DNA of 64,000 nt. It comes from Thermanaerovibrio velox DSM 12556 (GTDB lineage: Bacteria; Synergistota; Synergistia; Synergistales; Synergistaceae). The notes beneath the pieces are model-generated. The model saw only the letters and a program-made list of their open reading frames with translations. It did not search any database and had not been told where the DNA came from. Each line of letters starts with the position of its first letter. Within the stretch, counting starts at the first letter, position 1. Below are positions 44,649-53,114 of the stretch, one piece after another. The stretch spans positions 1,488,001 to 1,552,000 of the forward strand of contig NZ_CM001377.1 of NCBI RefSeq assembly GCF_000237825.1, written 5' to 3'. A program made the position numbers and the translations under genes.

Positions 44649-46178
44649 TTGAGTCAGAACCACGGATCGAAAGGGTTCATCGTGGTCTCCAACCGCCTGC
44701 CGGTGGTTCTCGAGGAGCAAAACGGAACCCTATCGGTAAAAAGCGGTTCCGGGGGGCTCATCTCCGCCCTCTCCCCCGCCCTCCGGGATCGGGGGGGCAG
44801 CTGGATAGGCTGGCTTGGAACCAGTGAGACGGTAAGGATAAAACACATCAAATCCCTTCTGGGTCCCATATCGTCCCAAAGCGGATACAGGCTCCTGCCC
44901 ATATTCATGACCCACCAGGAGGTTAAACTCTTCTACCAGGGCTTCTGCAACGAGATCGTATGGCCCCTTTTCCACGACCTCCAAAGCCGGTGCCGTTTCG
45001 ACCCCACCTACTGGGATACGTACCTCAAGGTTAACCAGAAGTTCGCCAAGGTCACGGTGAAACACAGCGACCGGTGGAACCTCATATGGGTAAATGACTA
45101 CCACCTCATACCCCTTGGCAAGATGCTGAGGGATAAAAGGCCCAACTGCGCCTTCTTCCTTCACATACCGTTCCCCCCTCCCGACATATTCATGAAGCTC
45201 CCCTGGCGCCAGCAGGTGATGGAGCAGCTGTTGAGCTACCGGCTCACCGCCTTCCAGACCGACAGGGACGCGGACAACTTCCTAAGGTGCTTCAAGGAAC
45301 TAAACCCCAGGTCCAGGGTGATGACCCGAAAGGGAGGGGGCAGGGGGTTCAAGCTAAGCCATCAGTGGGAGACGGTGGTTGGGGCCTTCCCCATAAGCAT
45401 AGACTTCCGCTACTTCGAGGGACTGGCCAAATCGCCCGCGGTGAGGAAGAAGGCGGATCAGATCCGCCGGGCCCACCAGGGGCGAAGGATCATGCTCGGC
45501 ATCGACCGGCTGGACTATACGAAGGGCATACTGGAGAGGTTCAGGGCCTTCGAGCTGCTGCTCCAGAGGGACCCGTCGCTGCTTGGGAAGGTGACCCTGG
45601 TGCAGCTGCTGGTTCCAAGCCGAGAGGACGTTACGTCCTACAGGAACCTGCGGGAGGAGATAGATAGGGAGGCTGGGAGGATAATCGGACGCTTCGCCAC
45701 CTTGGACTGGATACCCATAACGTACATGTACCAATCGGTGGGGCAGGAGGACCTGGCGGCCCTCTACAGGGCGGCCCACGTGGGGCTAGTGACGTCCCTC
45801 AAGGACGGCATGAACCTGGTCTCTAAGGAGTACTGCGCATGCCACCCGGACAACGACGGGGTGCTCATACTAAGCGAGTTCGCAGGATCCGCGGTGGAAC
45901 TTGGAGCTGGGGCCATAACGGTGAACCCCTACGACATGGAGGGGATGGCAAATGCGATGCAAAAAGCCCTGTTCATGCCTGATGAGGAGCGGAAGCGGCG
46001 GATGTCCCTGATGAGACGCAGGATAAAGGGTTGGGACGTGTTCCGATGGATGGACTCGTTCCTAAACACCGCCGCAGGACTTACCTTGAGCAGCCTTCCA
46101 AAGAGGGAACTGCCGCCGATAATAAGAAGACCCCGAGCCCCCCTTGACGGCGGAAGGGGAGCGTCAGGGTCCGTTTAA
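44649..46178 (+). CDS. otsA: Trehalose-6-phosphate synthase-like GT20 glycosyltransferase
   Basis: Joins NDP-glucose to glucose-6-phosphate. Motifs are FIVVSNRLPVVLEEQNG, SGGLISALSPALRDRGGSWIGWLG, IWVNDYHLIPLGKMLR, FFLHIPFPPPDIFMKLPW, MLGIDRLDYTKGILERFRAFE and SLKDGMNLVSKEYCA. TTG at 44649 follows GGTGAGG; the open frame starts six codons earlier. About 509 residues, slightly long because of a basic C-terminal tail. Glucosylglycerol-phosphate synthase is a close relative, so the acceptor is not certain. It is the last gene of the four-gene operon and converges with proS. Confidence 0.9.
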   Translation: MSQNHGSKGFIVVSNRLPVVLEEQNGTLSVKSGSGGLISALSPALRDRGGSWIGWLGTSETVRIKHIKSLLGPISSQSGYRLLPIFMTHQEVKLFYQGFCNEIVWPLFHDLQSRCRFDPTYWDTYLKVNQKFAKVTVKHSDRWNLIWVNDYHLIPLGKMLRDKRPNCAFFLHIPFPPPDIFMKLPWRQQVMEQLLSYRLTAFQTDRDADNFLRCFKELNPRSRVMTRKGGGRGFKLSHQWETVVGAFPISIDFRYFEGLAKSPAVRKKADQIRRAHQGRRIMLGIDRLDYTKGILERFRAFELLLQRDPSLLGKVTLVQLLVPSREDVTSYRNLREEIDREAGRIIGRFATLDWIPITYMYQSVGQEDLAALYRAAHVGLVTSLKDGMNLVSKEYCACHPDNDGVLILSEFAGSAVELGAGAITVNPYDMEGMANAMQKALFMPDEERKRRMSLMRRRIKGWDVFRWMDSFLNTAAGLTLSSLPKRELPPIIRRPRAPLDGGRGASGSV

Positions 46179-46209
46179 ACTAGCTTAAATCATAGAGTTC
46201 CGCCGCCCT

Positions 46210-47649
46210 CTAGTAGGCCTTGGCGAACACGGCCCGTTTGCAGCCCTGACGGCCGGTGTAGAAACAGGTGCCCAAGGAGTCGTCCTCCAGGGGGAAACAG
46301 CGCACCGTGGCCCCCGTGGCCTCCTTTATGGCCCGCTCGTCCTCCTTGGTGCCCCCGAAGAAGGCGGTTATAAACCCTCCCCTGGACTCCAGCACCTCCT
46401 TGAACTCCTCCATGGAAGACACCTGGAAGGTGTTGGAGAGCCGGAAATTCAAAGCCCTTTCGTACAAGCTCCGCTGAACATCCTCCAGCACCTCCAGGAC
46501 CCTCTGGGGAGCCTCCCCCATGGGGACGTCGATCCGCTCCCCCGTGTCCCTCCTGACAAGACGGAGGGTCTGGTTTGCAAGCTCCCTCTCCCCAAGCTCC
46601 GCCCGGAGCGGAACCCCCCTCTGCAGGTGATGGAAGAACCGGTCGGAGGGACGAAGGTGATACCGGGTGTCCAGCTCAACGGTCCTCCTGCCTATGGCGG
46701 CCTCTATGGCGGCCTTCAGCTCCGCCGCCTTGGGCTCCAACGTGGAGGAGATGAGATCCTGATCGGTGCTTATGGGCAAAAGCGCCAGCTTCACCGGTGC
46801 CACCTTGGGGGGCAATATCAACCCGTCATCGTCTGAATGGGTCATTATGAGCGCCCCGATGAGCCTGGTGGACACCCCCCAGCTGGTGGTCCAGGCGTAG
46901 CGAACCTCCCCGTCCCGGTCCTGGAACTTTATGTCGAACGCCTTGGCAAAGTTCTGTCCCAAAAAGTGGCTGGTCCCCGCCTGAAGGGCCTTCTTGTCGC
47001 TCATCATGGCCTCACAGGTAAAGGTGTTGTCCGCCCCGGGGAACCTCTCCCCCTCGGACTTCTCCCCCGGCACCACCGGAAGGGCCAGGACCTCCTTCAT
47101 TATCCGCTGGTACACGTCCAGCATCCGAAGGGTCTCCTCCATGGCCTCCTCCCTCGTGGCATGGGCGGTGTGACCCTCCTGCCACAAGAACTCCGAGGTC
47201 CTCAAGAACAACCGGGGACGCTTCTCCCACCGCATGACGTTGCACCACTGGTTGATGAGTATCGGCAGGTCCCTCCAGGACTGAACCCACTTGCTGTACA
47301 TGTGCCCTATCACCGTCTCGGAGGTGGGGCGCACCACAAAGGGCTCTTCAAGCTCCTCCCCTCCCGCATGGGTCACCACCGCACACTCGGGAGCGAAGCC
47401 CTCCACATGCTGGGCCTCCTTCTCAAGGAACGAGTTGGGGATCAACAGGGGAAAGTAGGCGTTGACATGCCCGGTCTCCTTGAAGGCCTCGTCAAAATGA
47501 CGCTGTATGGACTCCCAAAGGGCATAGCCAGTGGGGCGTATCACCATGCACCCCCTCACTGGAGCGTAGTCCGCCAGCTCCGCCGCCCTTATCACGTCCA
47601 GGTACCACTGGGAGAAATCCCTGGATCTTGGGGTTATGTTCTTGGCCAT
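46210..47649 (-). CDS. proS: Prolyl-tRNA synthetase, archaeal/eukaryotic-type short form
   Basis: Charges tRNA-Pro. About 479 residues with class II motifs: motif 2 FVVRPTSETVIGHMYSKWV then QWCNVMRWEKRPRLFLRTSEFLWQEGHTAHAT, and motif 3 around AWTTSWGVSTRLIGALIMTHSDDDGLILPP. The C-terminal zinc-type domain ends AKAY with Cys residues (CFPLEDDSLGTCFYTGRQGC). It lacks the bacterial insertion editing domain. ATG at 47649 lies seven bases after GGAGG. Confidence 0.97.
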   Translation of the reverse strand: MAKNITPRSRDFSQWYLDVIRAAELADYAPVRGCMVIRPTGYALWESIQRHFDEAFKETGHVNAYFPLLIPNSFLEKEAQHVEGFAPECAVVTHAGGEELEEPFVVRPTSETVIGHMYSKWVQSWRDLPILINQWCNVMRWEKRPRLFLRTSEFLWQEGHTAHATREEAMEETLRMLDVYQRIMKEVLALPVVPGEKSEGERFPGADNTFTCEAMMSDKKALQAGTSHFLGQNFAKAFDIKFQDRDGEVRYAWTTSWGVSTRLIGALIMTHSDDDGLILPPKVAPVKLALLPISTDQDLISSTLEPKAAELKAAIEAAIGRRTVELDTRYHLRPSDRFFHHLQRGVPLRAELGERELANQTLRLVRRDTGERIDVPMGEAPQRVLEVLEDVQRSLYERALNFRLSNTFQVSSMEEFKEVLESRGGFITAFFGGTKEDERAIKEATGATVRCFPLEDDSLGTCFYTGRQGCKRAVFAKAY

Positions 47650-47694
47650 CTCCAATCCTCCACTTTTGATCTAGTTTGAGTCCTGCGCCTGACA

Positions 47695-47723
47695 ATTATA
47701 TCCCCAAGCGCCTCCCCCACCAA
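47695..47723 (-). promoter_or_regulatory. Predicted promoter of proS
   Basis: On the minus strand: TTGGTG (47723-47718), a 17-bp spacer and a perfect TATAAT (47700-47695), about 45 bp before the start. The leader is too short for a T-box. Confidence 0.65.
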
Positions 47724-47760
47724 GTGCAGTATATCTAACTAAATAGGCATAGCTTGAAGG

Positions 47761-47788
47761 TTGACGTTTTGCAAAGCACGGCTATACT
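47761..47788 (+). promoter_or_regulatory. Predicted promoter of the TrpR-like regulator gene
   Basis: TTGACG (47761-47766), a 16-bp spacer and TATACT (47783-47788), about 80 bp before the ATG at 47869; divergent from the proS promoter. Confidence 0.65.
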
Positions 47789-47868
47789 ATCGTTTAGGAG
47801 TTTTAGAAACATGTCGCCAGATCAAGAAAAGAAAGCGTATAACTTTAAAATCACGAGGAGGCATGAAC

Positions 47869-48156
47869 ATGGGAAGCCAGTGGAAGGACAGCCTTACGGA
47901 TCAGCTTTGCAGGGCGCTCTTGTGCCTTGAGAACGAGGAGGAGGTCTACCGGTTCCTGGAGGACGTGGCCACCATATCGGAGATAAGGTCCCTGGCCCAG
48001 AGGCTGGAGGTGGCACGGCGTCTAATGGAGGGGGAGACCTATCCATCCATATCCAAGGAGACCGGAGCCAGCACCGCCACCATAAGCAGGGTCAAGAAGT
48101 GCGTGGACTACGGCTCCGACGGGTACAAGCTGGTGCTCGAGAGGCTCAAGGGGTAG
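47869..48156 (+). CDS. YerC/YecD family TrpR-related DNA-binding protein
   Basis: A small regulator of 95 residues with a TrpR-like helix-turn-helix: LCLENEEEVYRFLEDVATISEIRSLAQRLEVARRLMEG and YPSISKETGASTATISRVKKCVDYG. Members are related to the Trp repressor but not shown to bind tryptophan here. ATG at 47869 lies seven bases after GAGGAGG; an ATG six bases earlier is too close. It is followed after seven bases by an unknown gene, and both share the promoter at 47761. Confidence 0.9.
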   Translation: MGSQWKDSLTDQLCRALLCLENEEEVYRFLEDVATISEIRSLAQRLEVARRLMEGETYPSISKETGASTATISRVKKCVDYGSDGYKLVLERLKG

Positions 48157-48163
48157 GGGGCCC

Positions 48164-48664
48164 ATGCAAACCTGGTGGTTCCCCTTCTATCACCCCTTAG
48201 CGCTTGAGCTTCACCGCAAGGGTCAGGGGGTCATATGCGCCGCAAGGGAAGGGGAGGAGATACCGGATGACGTTCCCTCGGTTGCGGCGGAACGGGGGAT
48301 CCGGGGGATATACGGGGCCACCGTCAGGGCCGCGGAGGAGCAGGGGTTCAACCGGATGATGATAGCCCTAACCTGCGGGGACGATCCGTCTCCCTTCCTT
48401 GACGTCCCGGAGGACCAGTGGCACCGGGGGCTGCACCGGCTTGAAGAGGCCATGGAGGCCCTAAGGTGTGCGATCCCCTACCTCCTGGGAGCCGAGGATG
48501 CCCAGGTGCTGTTCCTGGTCCCCTCTGAGGACTGCGCGGTGGGGGCCACCGTCACCGGGGCTGTTGGGGGTTTCTGCCAATGGTTCCGCCGGGAGGCGGA
48601 GGAGCTCAACATCACCGTCTCGATCCAGCGGGACGACCACCTGGGGAACCAACTTACAGACTGA
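48164..48664 (+). CDS. Unknown protein, cotranscribed with the TrpR-like regulator
   Basis: A 166-residue soluble protein that I cannot place. It has an alpha/beta look (GVICAAREGEEIPDDVPSVAAERGIRGIYGATVRAAEEQGFNRMMIALTCGDDP, then AQVLFLVPSEDCAVGATVTGAVGGFCQWFRREAEELNI). The final part resembles a fragment of a Rossmann-type dehydrogenase, with VTGAVGG followed by a helix. ATG at 48164 has GGGGG upstream. Pairing with a TrpR-like regulator may imply autoregulation; this is inference. Confidence 0.7.
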   Translation: MQTWWFPFYHPLALELHRKGQGVICAAREGEEIPDDVPSVAAERGIRGIYGATVRAAEEQGFNRMMIALTCGDDPSPFLDVPEDQWHRGLHRLEEAMEALRCAIPYLLGAEDAQVLFLVPSEDCAVGATVTGAVGGFCQWFRREAEELNITVSIQRDDHLGNQLTD

Positions 48665-48745
48665 TAAAAGGCCCCGGGGTGATGCAGCCCGCCCCTGACG
48701 CTCAAGCGCTAAGGCTAGACGAAACTAAAGAACTACCCCGGGGGT

Positions 48746-49801
48746 CTACCTGTAGATGTAAAGCGCCACCGCCAGCAGGGCCAATAGACCCGCCGCGGCG
48801 GCGTAAAGCACCGGAAATCCCTCCCGGTCCTCCACGTGGACACCGGGGGGGATCTTTATCTTGAGCTCCCCGGGGGATATGAACTTGAAGAAGCTGCCGT
48901 CCCGGTCGAACTGGCCGTGAACCTCGTACTGGCCGTTCTTGAGCAGCCTTATCATGTATATTGTCCCCGGCAGCTCCACCTCCCGGGCGGGCTCCACCAC
49001 CACCGGGTCCCCGGGCCTCATCAAGGAAAGCGCCACCCCGTTGATAGGGTCCACGCAGGGACGGACCTCCAATACCCCTTGTGGAATCGCAGCATCCTCC
49101 CCGCCTGATTGGGGATCCTGCTTCATGGATGGTATGGCGGAGCTGACGTAGGAGTCCAGGACCGACTGAAGGGACGACACCTCAAGCCCCATGTCCCTGA
49201 GCTCCGGCAGGGACACCACCGCGTACCTTACAGAACCCAATGGGACGCTCCGCCCCACCGAATCCCGAATATCCTTTGATATGTCCACCGACAGCCTTGA
49301 GTTAAGCTCCGAGCTCTCCACCATACCGTCCGGGACCTCTATCCCCTGTTGGGAGAGCCACTCCTCAACCTCCGTGAGGAACATGCCGGCCCACCCATCC
49401 CAAAGCCTCATCAGCTGGCGGTTTACCTGCTCCGCGGACCAGAGGTCGGTCTCCGATACCCTGCTGTCCGGCTGTACCCCTATGCCGGATGACAGCTCCA
49501 AAACCCGGTTCCAAAGCCGCAAGGCCCCGCTGTCGCTGCTCATGGGAAGCACGGAACTCTTGCGCCAAAGCATCTGCTTATCCGGTCCAAAGACCGCGGC
49601 GAAAAGGATGCTTATCAGGTCCCCCATGGGGAACACCGCCCAGAGCACCCTGTACTTCCTCCCGTTGGCGGACAGGTACCTAAAGAGCCCAGAGGGATCG
49701 GGCACACCGCCGGAGGCCTGGTAGCCCTCCACCAGGGAATCCAGCTCCTCCCTTGGGACCCCGAACATGTATGCCATGAGATCCTTGACGTACCAGTCCA
49801 A
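48746..49801 (-). CDS. Unknown C-terminally anchored membrane protein, paralogue of the 4356-5243 protein
   Basis: About 351 residues with one C-terminal transmembrane helix (VLYAAAAGLLALLAVALYIY) and a mostly cytoplasmic body. It shares the core VRPCVDPINGVALSLMRPGDPVVV and the N-terminal pattern YRVLWAVFPMGDLISILFAAVFGP with the protein at 4356-5243, but is longer in the middle (residues about 90-200). TTG at 49801 lies six bases after GGGAGG. An open frame to 49870 would add MLPILIAFGGC, which looks like a lipoprotein lead but is too short. No family is recognised. Confidence 0.78.
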   Translation of the reverse strand: MDWYVKDLMAYMFGVPREELDSLVEGYQASGGVPDPSGLFRYLSANGRKYRVLWAVFPMGDLISILFAAVFGPDKQMLWRKSSVLPMSSDSGALRLWNRVLELSSGIGVQPDSRVSETDLWSAEQVNRQLMRLWDGWAGMFLTEVEEWLSQQGIEVPDGMVESSELNSRLSVDISKDIRDSVGRSVPLGSVRYAVVSLPELRDMGLEVSSLQSVLDSYVSSAIPSMKQDPQSGGEDAAIPQGVLEVRPCVDPINGVALSLMRPGDPVVVEPAREVELPGTIYMIRLLKNGQYEVHGQFDRDGSFFKFISPGELKIKIPPGVHVEDREGFPVLYAAAAGLLALLAVALYIYR

Positions 49802-49868
49802 TTGAGACCTCCCGGACTCTGTTCTCTCCTCCACGGTACACCCCCCAAAGGCAATTAGGATGGGTAAC

Positions 49869-49897
49869 ACAAAGGGGCGAGCTGAAAGGCCCGCCCC
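49869..49897 (-). terminator. Probable terminator of the second chemoreceptor gene
   Basis: GGGGCG (49874-49879) pairs with CGCCCC (49892-49897), extended inward by three more pairs including a G-U, around a 6-base loop. On the minus strand TTTGTGTT follows. Confidence 0.6.
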
Positions 49898-49916
49898 GGG
49901 AAGTGCCTCTTAAGAG

Positions 49917-51959
49917 CTATCCCTTGAGGGCCAAGGGCTGATCGGAATCTATTTTATACCCTTTGAGCACCCGGTTGAACTCCTGGGCGAAACGCTCCAG
50001 CTCCTCCGATGCCTCCATAAGAAGCCTGCTGTTCTCCACCAGGTCGCCCAACACGTGGTCGATCTTGACCGCTATATCCTTGGTGGTGGCGACTCCGCTG
50101 GCGAGACGGTCCACCGACGCCGCCATCTCCTGGGAGCTGGCGGACTGTTCCTCCGCCGTGGCCGCCACGTTCTGGATCTGGCCTACTATGTTGTTTATGG
50201 CCCCAAGGACCTCCGCTATCCTATCCCGCATGGCCTTGGTCTCCGCCTCCGCCGCCTCCGCCACGGCCACCCCGCTTCCCGCGGTCTTGACCGCATAGGC
50301 GGTGCCGGATATTATGGCCCCCGCCAGTTCTCCTATGCTCTTGGCCGCCTGGTTGGACTCCTCCGCCAGCTTCCGAACCTCCTCCGCCACCACCGCAAAG
50401 CCCTTGCCCGCCTCGCCCGCCCGGGCGGCCTCTATGGCGGCGTTCAACGCCAAAAGGTTGGTCTGATCCGCTATCTGGGAGATGGTGTTGACGATGCTGC
50501 CTATCTGGCTCGCCTGATCGTTCAGCTTCATCACCGCGTCCGCCACGCCCCGGAAGGACCCCGCCATCTCCATGACCCTGTCGGAGGTCTTGACTATCAG
50601 CTCCTGGGCACCCTCCGCGTTGGCCTTAAGACCTTCGGCGTAGCTGGAAGCCTCCGCCGCCGCCTGGGCAGCCCCCTGGGAAGCGGACGCCACCTCCTCT
50701 ATGCCCGCGTTGGCCGCCTCCACCGCCTGGGAGTTGTCCTCCGCCATGCGGGTGAGCTGATCCATCTGCTCCTTTATCAGCGATATGGTGTCCTCGGTCT
50801 TACGGGCCACCTCCTCAAGGTTCCTGGACTGACCCTCTATGGCCTCCCCGTCCCTGCGGAACTGCTTGAATATATCCCTCTGGGAGGATATGACCAAGTC
50901 CAAGGCCCTCCCAAGCTGGCTCATCTCGTCGGTGCCGGAAAAGCAGGCGGACACGCTCAAGTCCCCCTTGGCGGCCTCGCCGGAGACCTCCATCAGACAC
51001 TGGATGGGACGCATGAGGCTTCTTACAACCGAGAAGATCAAAGCCCCAAGAAGCCCCATGGCCACAATCGCCGCCAAAAGCTGCCTCATACCAAGGACCC
51101 CTATAGGACCTAAGAGGTCCTTCTCGGAAACCACCAGGACAAGGGTCCATCCGTAATTAAGGGGCCTTACGAAGAGCCGCCGGTCGTCCCCGTCCACGCT
51201 GCGATACTTAAAGAGGCCCGACTTGCCGGATAGTATCTCCTGGCCTATCTTGGCCAGCTCCGGGGTGACGAAGGATGACTGCTTCGCTATGTTCTCCTTC
51301 AACACCAGCTCCTTCTTGGGATGGGCCACAAATGTCCCGTCCGGCGCCAAGAGCACCCCGTAGCCGTAGCCCAGTATCCGCTGCTTGGATATCATCTCCA
51401 CCAGCGTGTCTATCGCCATGTCAGCCCCCAAAACCCCAAGGACCTTGTCCCCATATCCTTTCAGGGGTGTAGCCAGGGTCACTATCAGCTTCCCGGTTAT
51501 AGAGTCCACGTACGGCATGGTCATCACAGGCCCGTTAGCCTTCAAGGCATCCTTATACCAGGGCCTGGTCCTGGCGTCCCATCCCTCCGGGGGGGTCCAT
51601 CCGCTGCCATCCACGAAACCTCCCACCGCAAGTCCTATGTAGACGTCCATAAAACCCTTCCCCGCGTACTCCTTTGTCAGCCCCTCCACATAGGGCTGCA
51701 AGAGGCGTCCCGCCATGCCGTAGTTAAGCCACAGGTACTCACAGTTCATGGCGGCGGTCTCCACTATGTCGGTCCTGCCCTCCAGCCAGTTCCTAACCGC
51801 CCCGGCGGCGGAGTCCGCCGCCACCTCGCCCCCCTTGGAGATCTGGTCCAGCACTATGGACCTGCTGTTGTAGTAGGCTAACCCCCCCATAACACCCAAC
51901 GCCAGGAGCGCCATCACCGCCAGAAGATAAAGACGCTGCCGCATGGACACTAACACCAA
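49917..51959 (-). CDS. Methyl-accepting chemotaxis protein with dCache domain
   Basis: A second chemoreceptor with 680 residues. An N-terminal helix ([20 protein letters not shown]) leads to a periplasmic dCache_1 domain, a second helix near 305-325 and the signalling tip [43 protein letters not shown]. The pocket has Arg132, Trp134, Tyr135 and Tyr150 at amino-acid-type spacing, but the first aromatic is Trp127 instead of Tyr, which may shift ligand range. GTG at 51959 follows GAGGGGG; GTG 51950 and ATG 51944 are alternatives. cheX lies 155 bp upstream. Confidence 0.95.
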   Translation of the reverse strand: MVLVSMRQRLYLLAVMALLALGVMGGLAYYNSRSIVLDQISKGGEVAADSAAGAVRNWLEGRTDIVETAAMNCEYLWLNYGMAGRLLQPYVEGLTKEYAGKGFMDVYIGLAVGGFVDGSGWTPPEGWDARTRPWYKDALKANGPVMTMPYVDSITGKLIVTLATPLKGYGDKVLGVLGADMAIDTLVEMISKQRILGYGYGVLLAPDGTFVAHPKKELVLKENIAKQSSFVTPELAKIGQEILSGKSGLFKYRSVDGDDRRLFVRPLNYGWTLVLVVSEKDLLGPIGVLGMRQLLAAIVAMGLLGALIFSVVRSLMRPIQCLMEVSGEAAKGDLSVSACFSGTDEMSQLGRALDLVISSQRDIFKQFRRDGEAIEGQSRNLEEVARKTEDTISLIKEQMDQLTRMAEDNSQAVEAANAGIEEVASASQGAAQAAAEASSYAEGLKANAEGAQELIVKTSDRVMEMAGSFRGVADAVMKLNDQASQIGSIVNTISQIADQTNLLALNAAIEAARAGEAGKGFAVVAEEVRKLAEESNQAAKSIGELAGAIISGTAYAVKTAGSGVAVAEAAEAETKAMRDRIAEVLGAINNIVGQIQNVAATAEEQSASSQEMAASVDRLASGVATTKDIAVKIDHVLGDLVENSRLLMEASEELERFAQEFNRVLKGYKIDSDQPLALKG

Positions 51960-52012
51960 GCCCCCTCTACAGAAAAGTTACAAAACTTTTACAGTGAGAA
52001 TTATATCCCATG

Positions 52013-52047
52013 TCCCCTAAAAACAAAAAGGGAGCATCGCTCCCTTT
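52013..52047 (-). terminator. Intrinsic terminator of cheX
   Basis: A perfect 9-bp stem, AAAGGGAGC (52027-52035) and GCTCCCTTT (52039-52047), closes a 3-base loop. On the minus strand it continues as TTGTTTTT. It separates cheX from the chemoreceptor gene. Confidence 0.88.
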
Positions 52048-52114
52048 CGGTGGCACAAAAACAAAACTTATTGAATTAATCAGCCACAGGCAAACGTTCC
52101 CCCCTGAGCCCTTG

Positions 52115-52603
52115 CTACTCGTGGAAGGACAGGACCAAATATACCCGCCCCTTCTCGGGTCCCACGTCAAAGGGCAGGGTGAAGCTCTTGACGTCCGCCT
52201 TCTTTGCGGGCACCGCCTTGAGGTTGTCCCCGGACATGAGCTGCGGAGGGGTTATGTCCAGCCCCTGAACATCCACCTTCATCAGCGCCTGGCCGCTGGT
52301 CATGTTGGTGAGCTCCCCCAGGACGCTCATGGACATGGGGTCATCCGGGTTGGCCTCTATCATGCCACCCGTCATGGCCTTCACGTAGGCGCTGAAGCCC
52401 GTTAAGTCCGCCATGAGGGCCACGGTGCCATGAACGCTGGGTCCTACTATTCCTATCAGCGCCGCCACCCGGCTCCCCGGGGCGTTAACCCCCGGGGCGA
52501 TCTCCCCCTTTAAAAAGACCGCCTCAACCCCCATCATCTGACTTACCGATACGAATGCCCCTGCGTATGCGTTAACCAAGGACGTTATGACCTGTGTGGA
52601 CAT
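52115..52603 (-). CDS. cheX: Chemotaxis phosphatase CheX
   Basis: A CheC/CheX/FliY family phosphatase that removes phosphate from CheY-P. It has 162 residues, typical for CheX. The catalytic E-x2-N motif is in SVLGELTNMTSGQALM, and the first helix has ITSLVNAYAGAFVSVSQMMG. It lies next to a chemoreceptor but has its own terminator, so it is a separate transcript. No cheA or cheY is in the window. Confidence 0.9.
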   Translation of the reverse strand: MSTQVITSLVNAYAGAFVSVSQMMGVEAVFLKGEIAPGVNAPGSRVAALIGIVGPSVHGTVALMADLTGFSAYVKAMTGGMIEANPDDPMSMSVLGELTNMTSGQALMKVDVQGLDITPPQLMSGDNLKAVPAKKADVKSFTLPFDVGPEKGRVYLVLSFHE

Positions 52604-52670
52604 GTCCTAGCTCCCCTTGTGTCTTTTTTATATGGCACCATAGGCCTAGACAATTCTATACCTTTCGGAC

Positions 52671-53114
52671 CTATAACTCAAACGGGGGAATAAAACTTCG
52701 ACGCAGCAAAGCCCATGCGGCAAGGTCGTCCACGTCCCTGGGGGGCACCAGGAGCCCCTTCGGGACAAGGCGCAAAAGCCCCTTCGGAGGGTGAAGGAGG
52801 AAGTAAAGCCCCCGGGCCTCCAATGTGCTGTACCTCTCATCCACCAGCAAAAACTCAAAGCCCCGGCGAGACAGTTCCTTGGCCACATCGGAGGAGCCGG
52901 TGCTGTCCCCGATCAATATCCTTCCCTTAAACCTAAAACCCGAGGGGAGCCCTCCCTCGGTTATCCAACGGCAAAACCCCGGGGAGTCCGACCCACAAAG
53001 GAGGGTCCAGAGGTCCTCCCAATGGGGCCTGGGGACGATGGCGGAACACAGGAGCCCTTCAGCTCCGAACGCCACCCCCAGCTTGCAGCGCCCCGGGTCT
53101 ATGGCACAGTCCAC
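52671..53114 (-). CDS. YqgF/RuvX-like RNase H-fold protein
   Basis: Resembles the YqgF family, which includes the pre-16S rRNA nuclease and proposed Holliday junction resolvases. It has CAIDPGRCKLGVAFG (first catalytic Asp), ILIGDSTGSSDVAKELSRRG, FLLVDERYSTLEARGLYF (equivalent to the DERxTTxEA motif) and DVDDLAAWALLRR (last Asp). With 147 residues it has family length. GTG at 53114 follows GGGGAGG; the frame open to 53207 would overlap the acyltransferase further. It overlaps that gene by 16 bp. It is divergent enough that it may be a second, specialised copy. Confidence 0.75.
   Translation of the reverse strand: MDCAIDPGRCKLGVAFGAEGLLCSAIVPRPHWEDLWTLLCGSDSPGFCRWITEGGLPSGFRFKGRILIGDSTGSSDVAKELSRRGFEFLLVDERYSTLEARGLYFLLHPPKGLLRLVPKGLLVPPRDVDDLAAWALLRRSFIPPFEL

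Noticed and set aside
47656-47868. T-box or other riboswitch before proS
   Set aside because: The predicted promoter leaves a leader of about 40 bases, too short for a T-box, and no specifier or antiterminator stem is seen.
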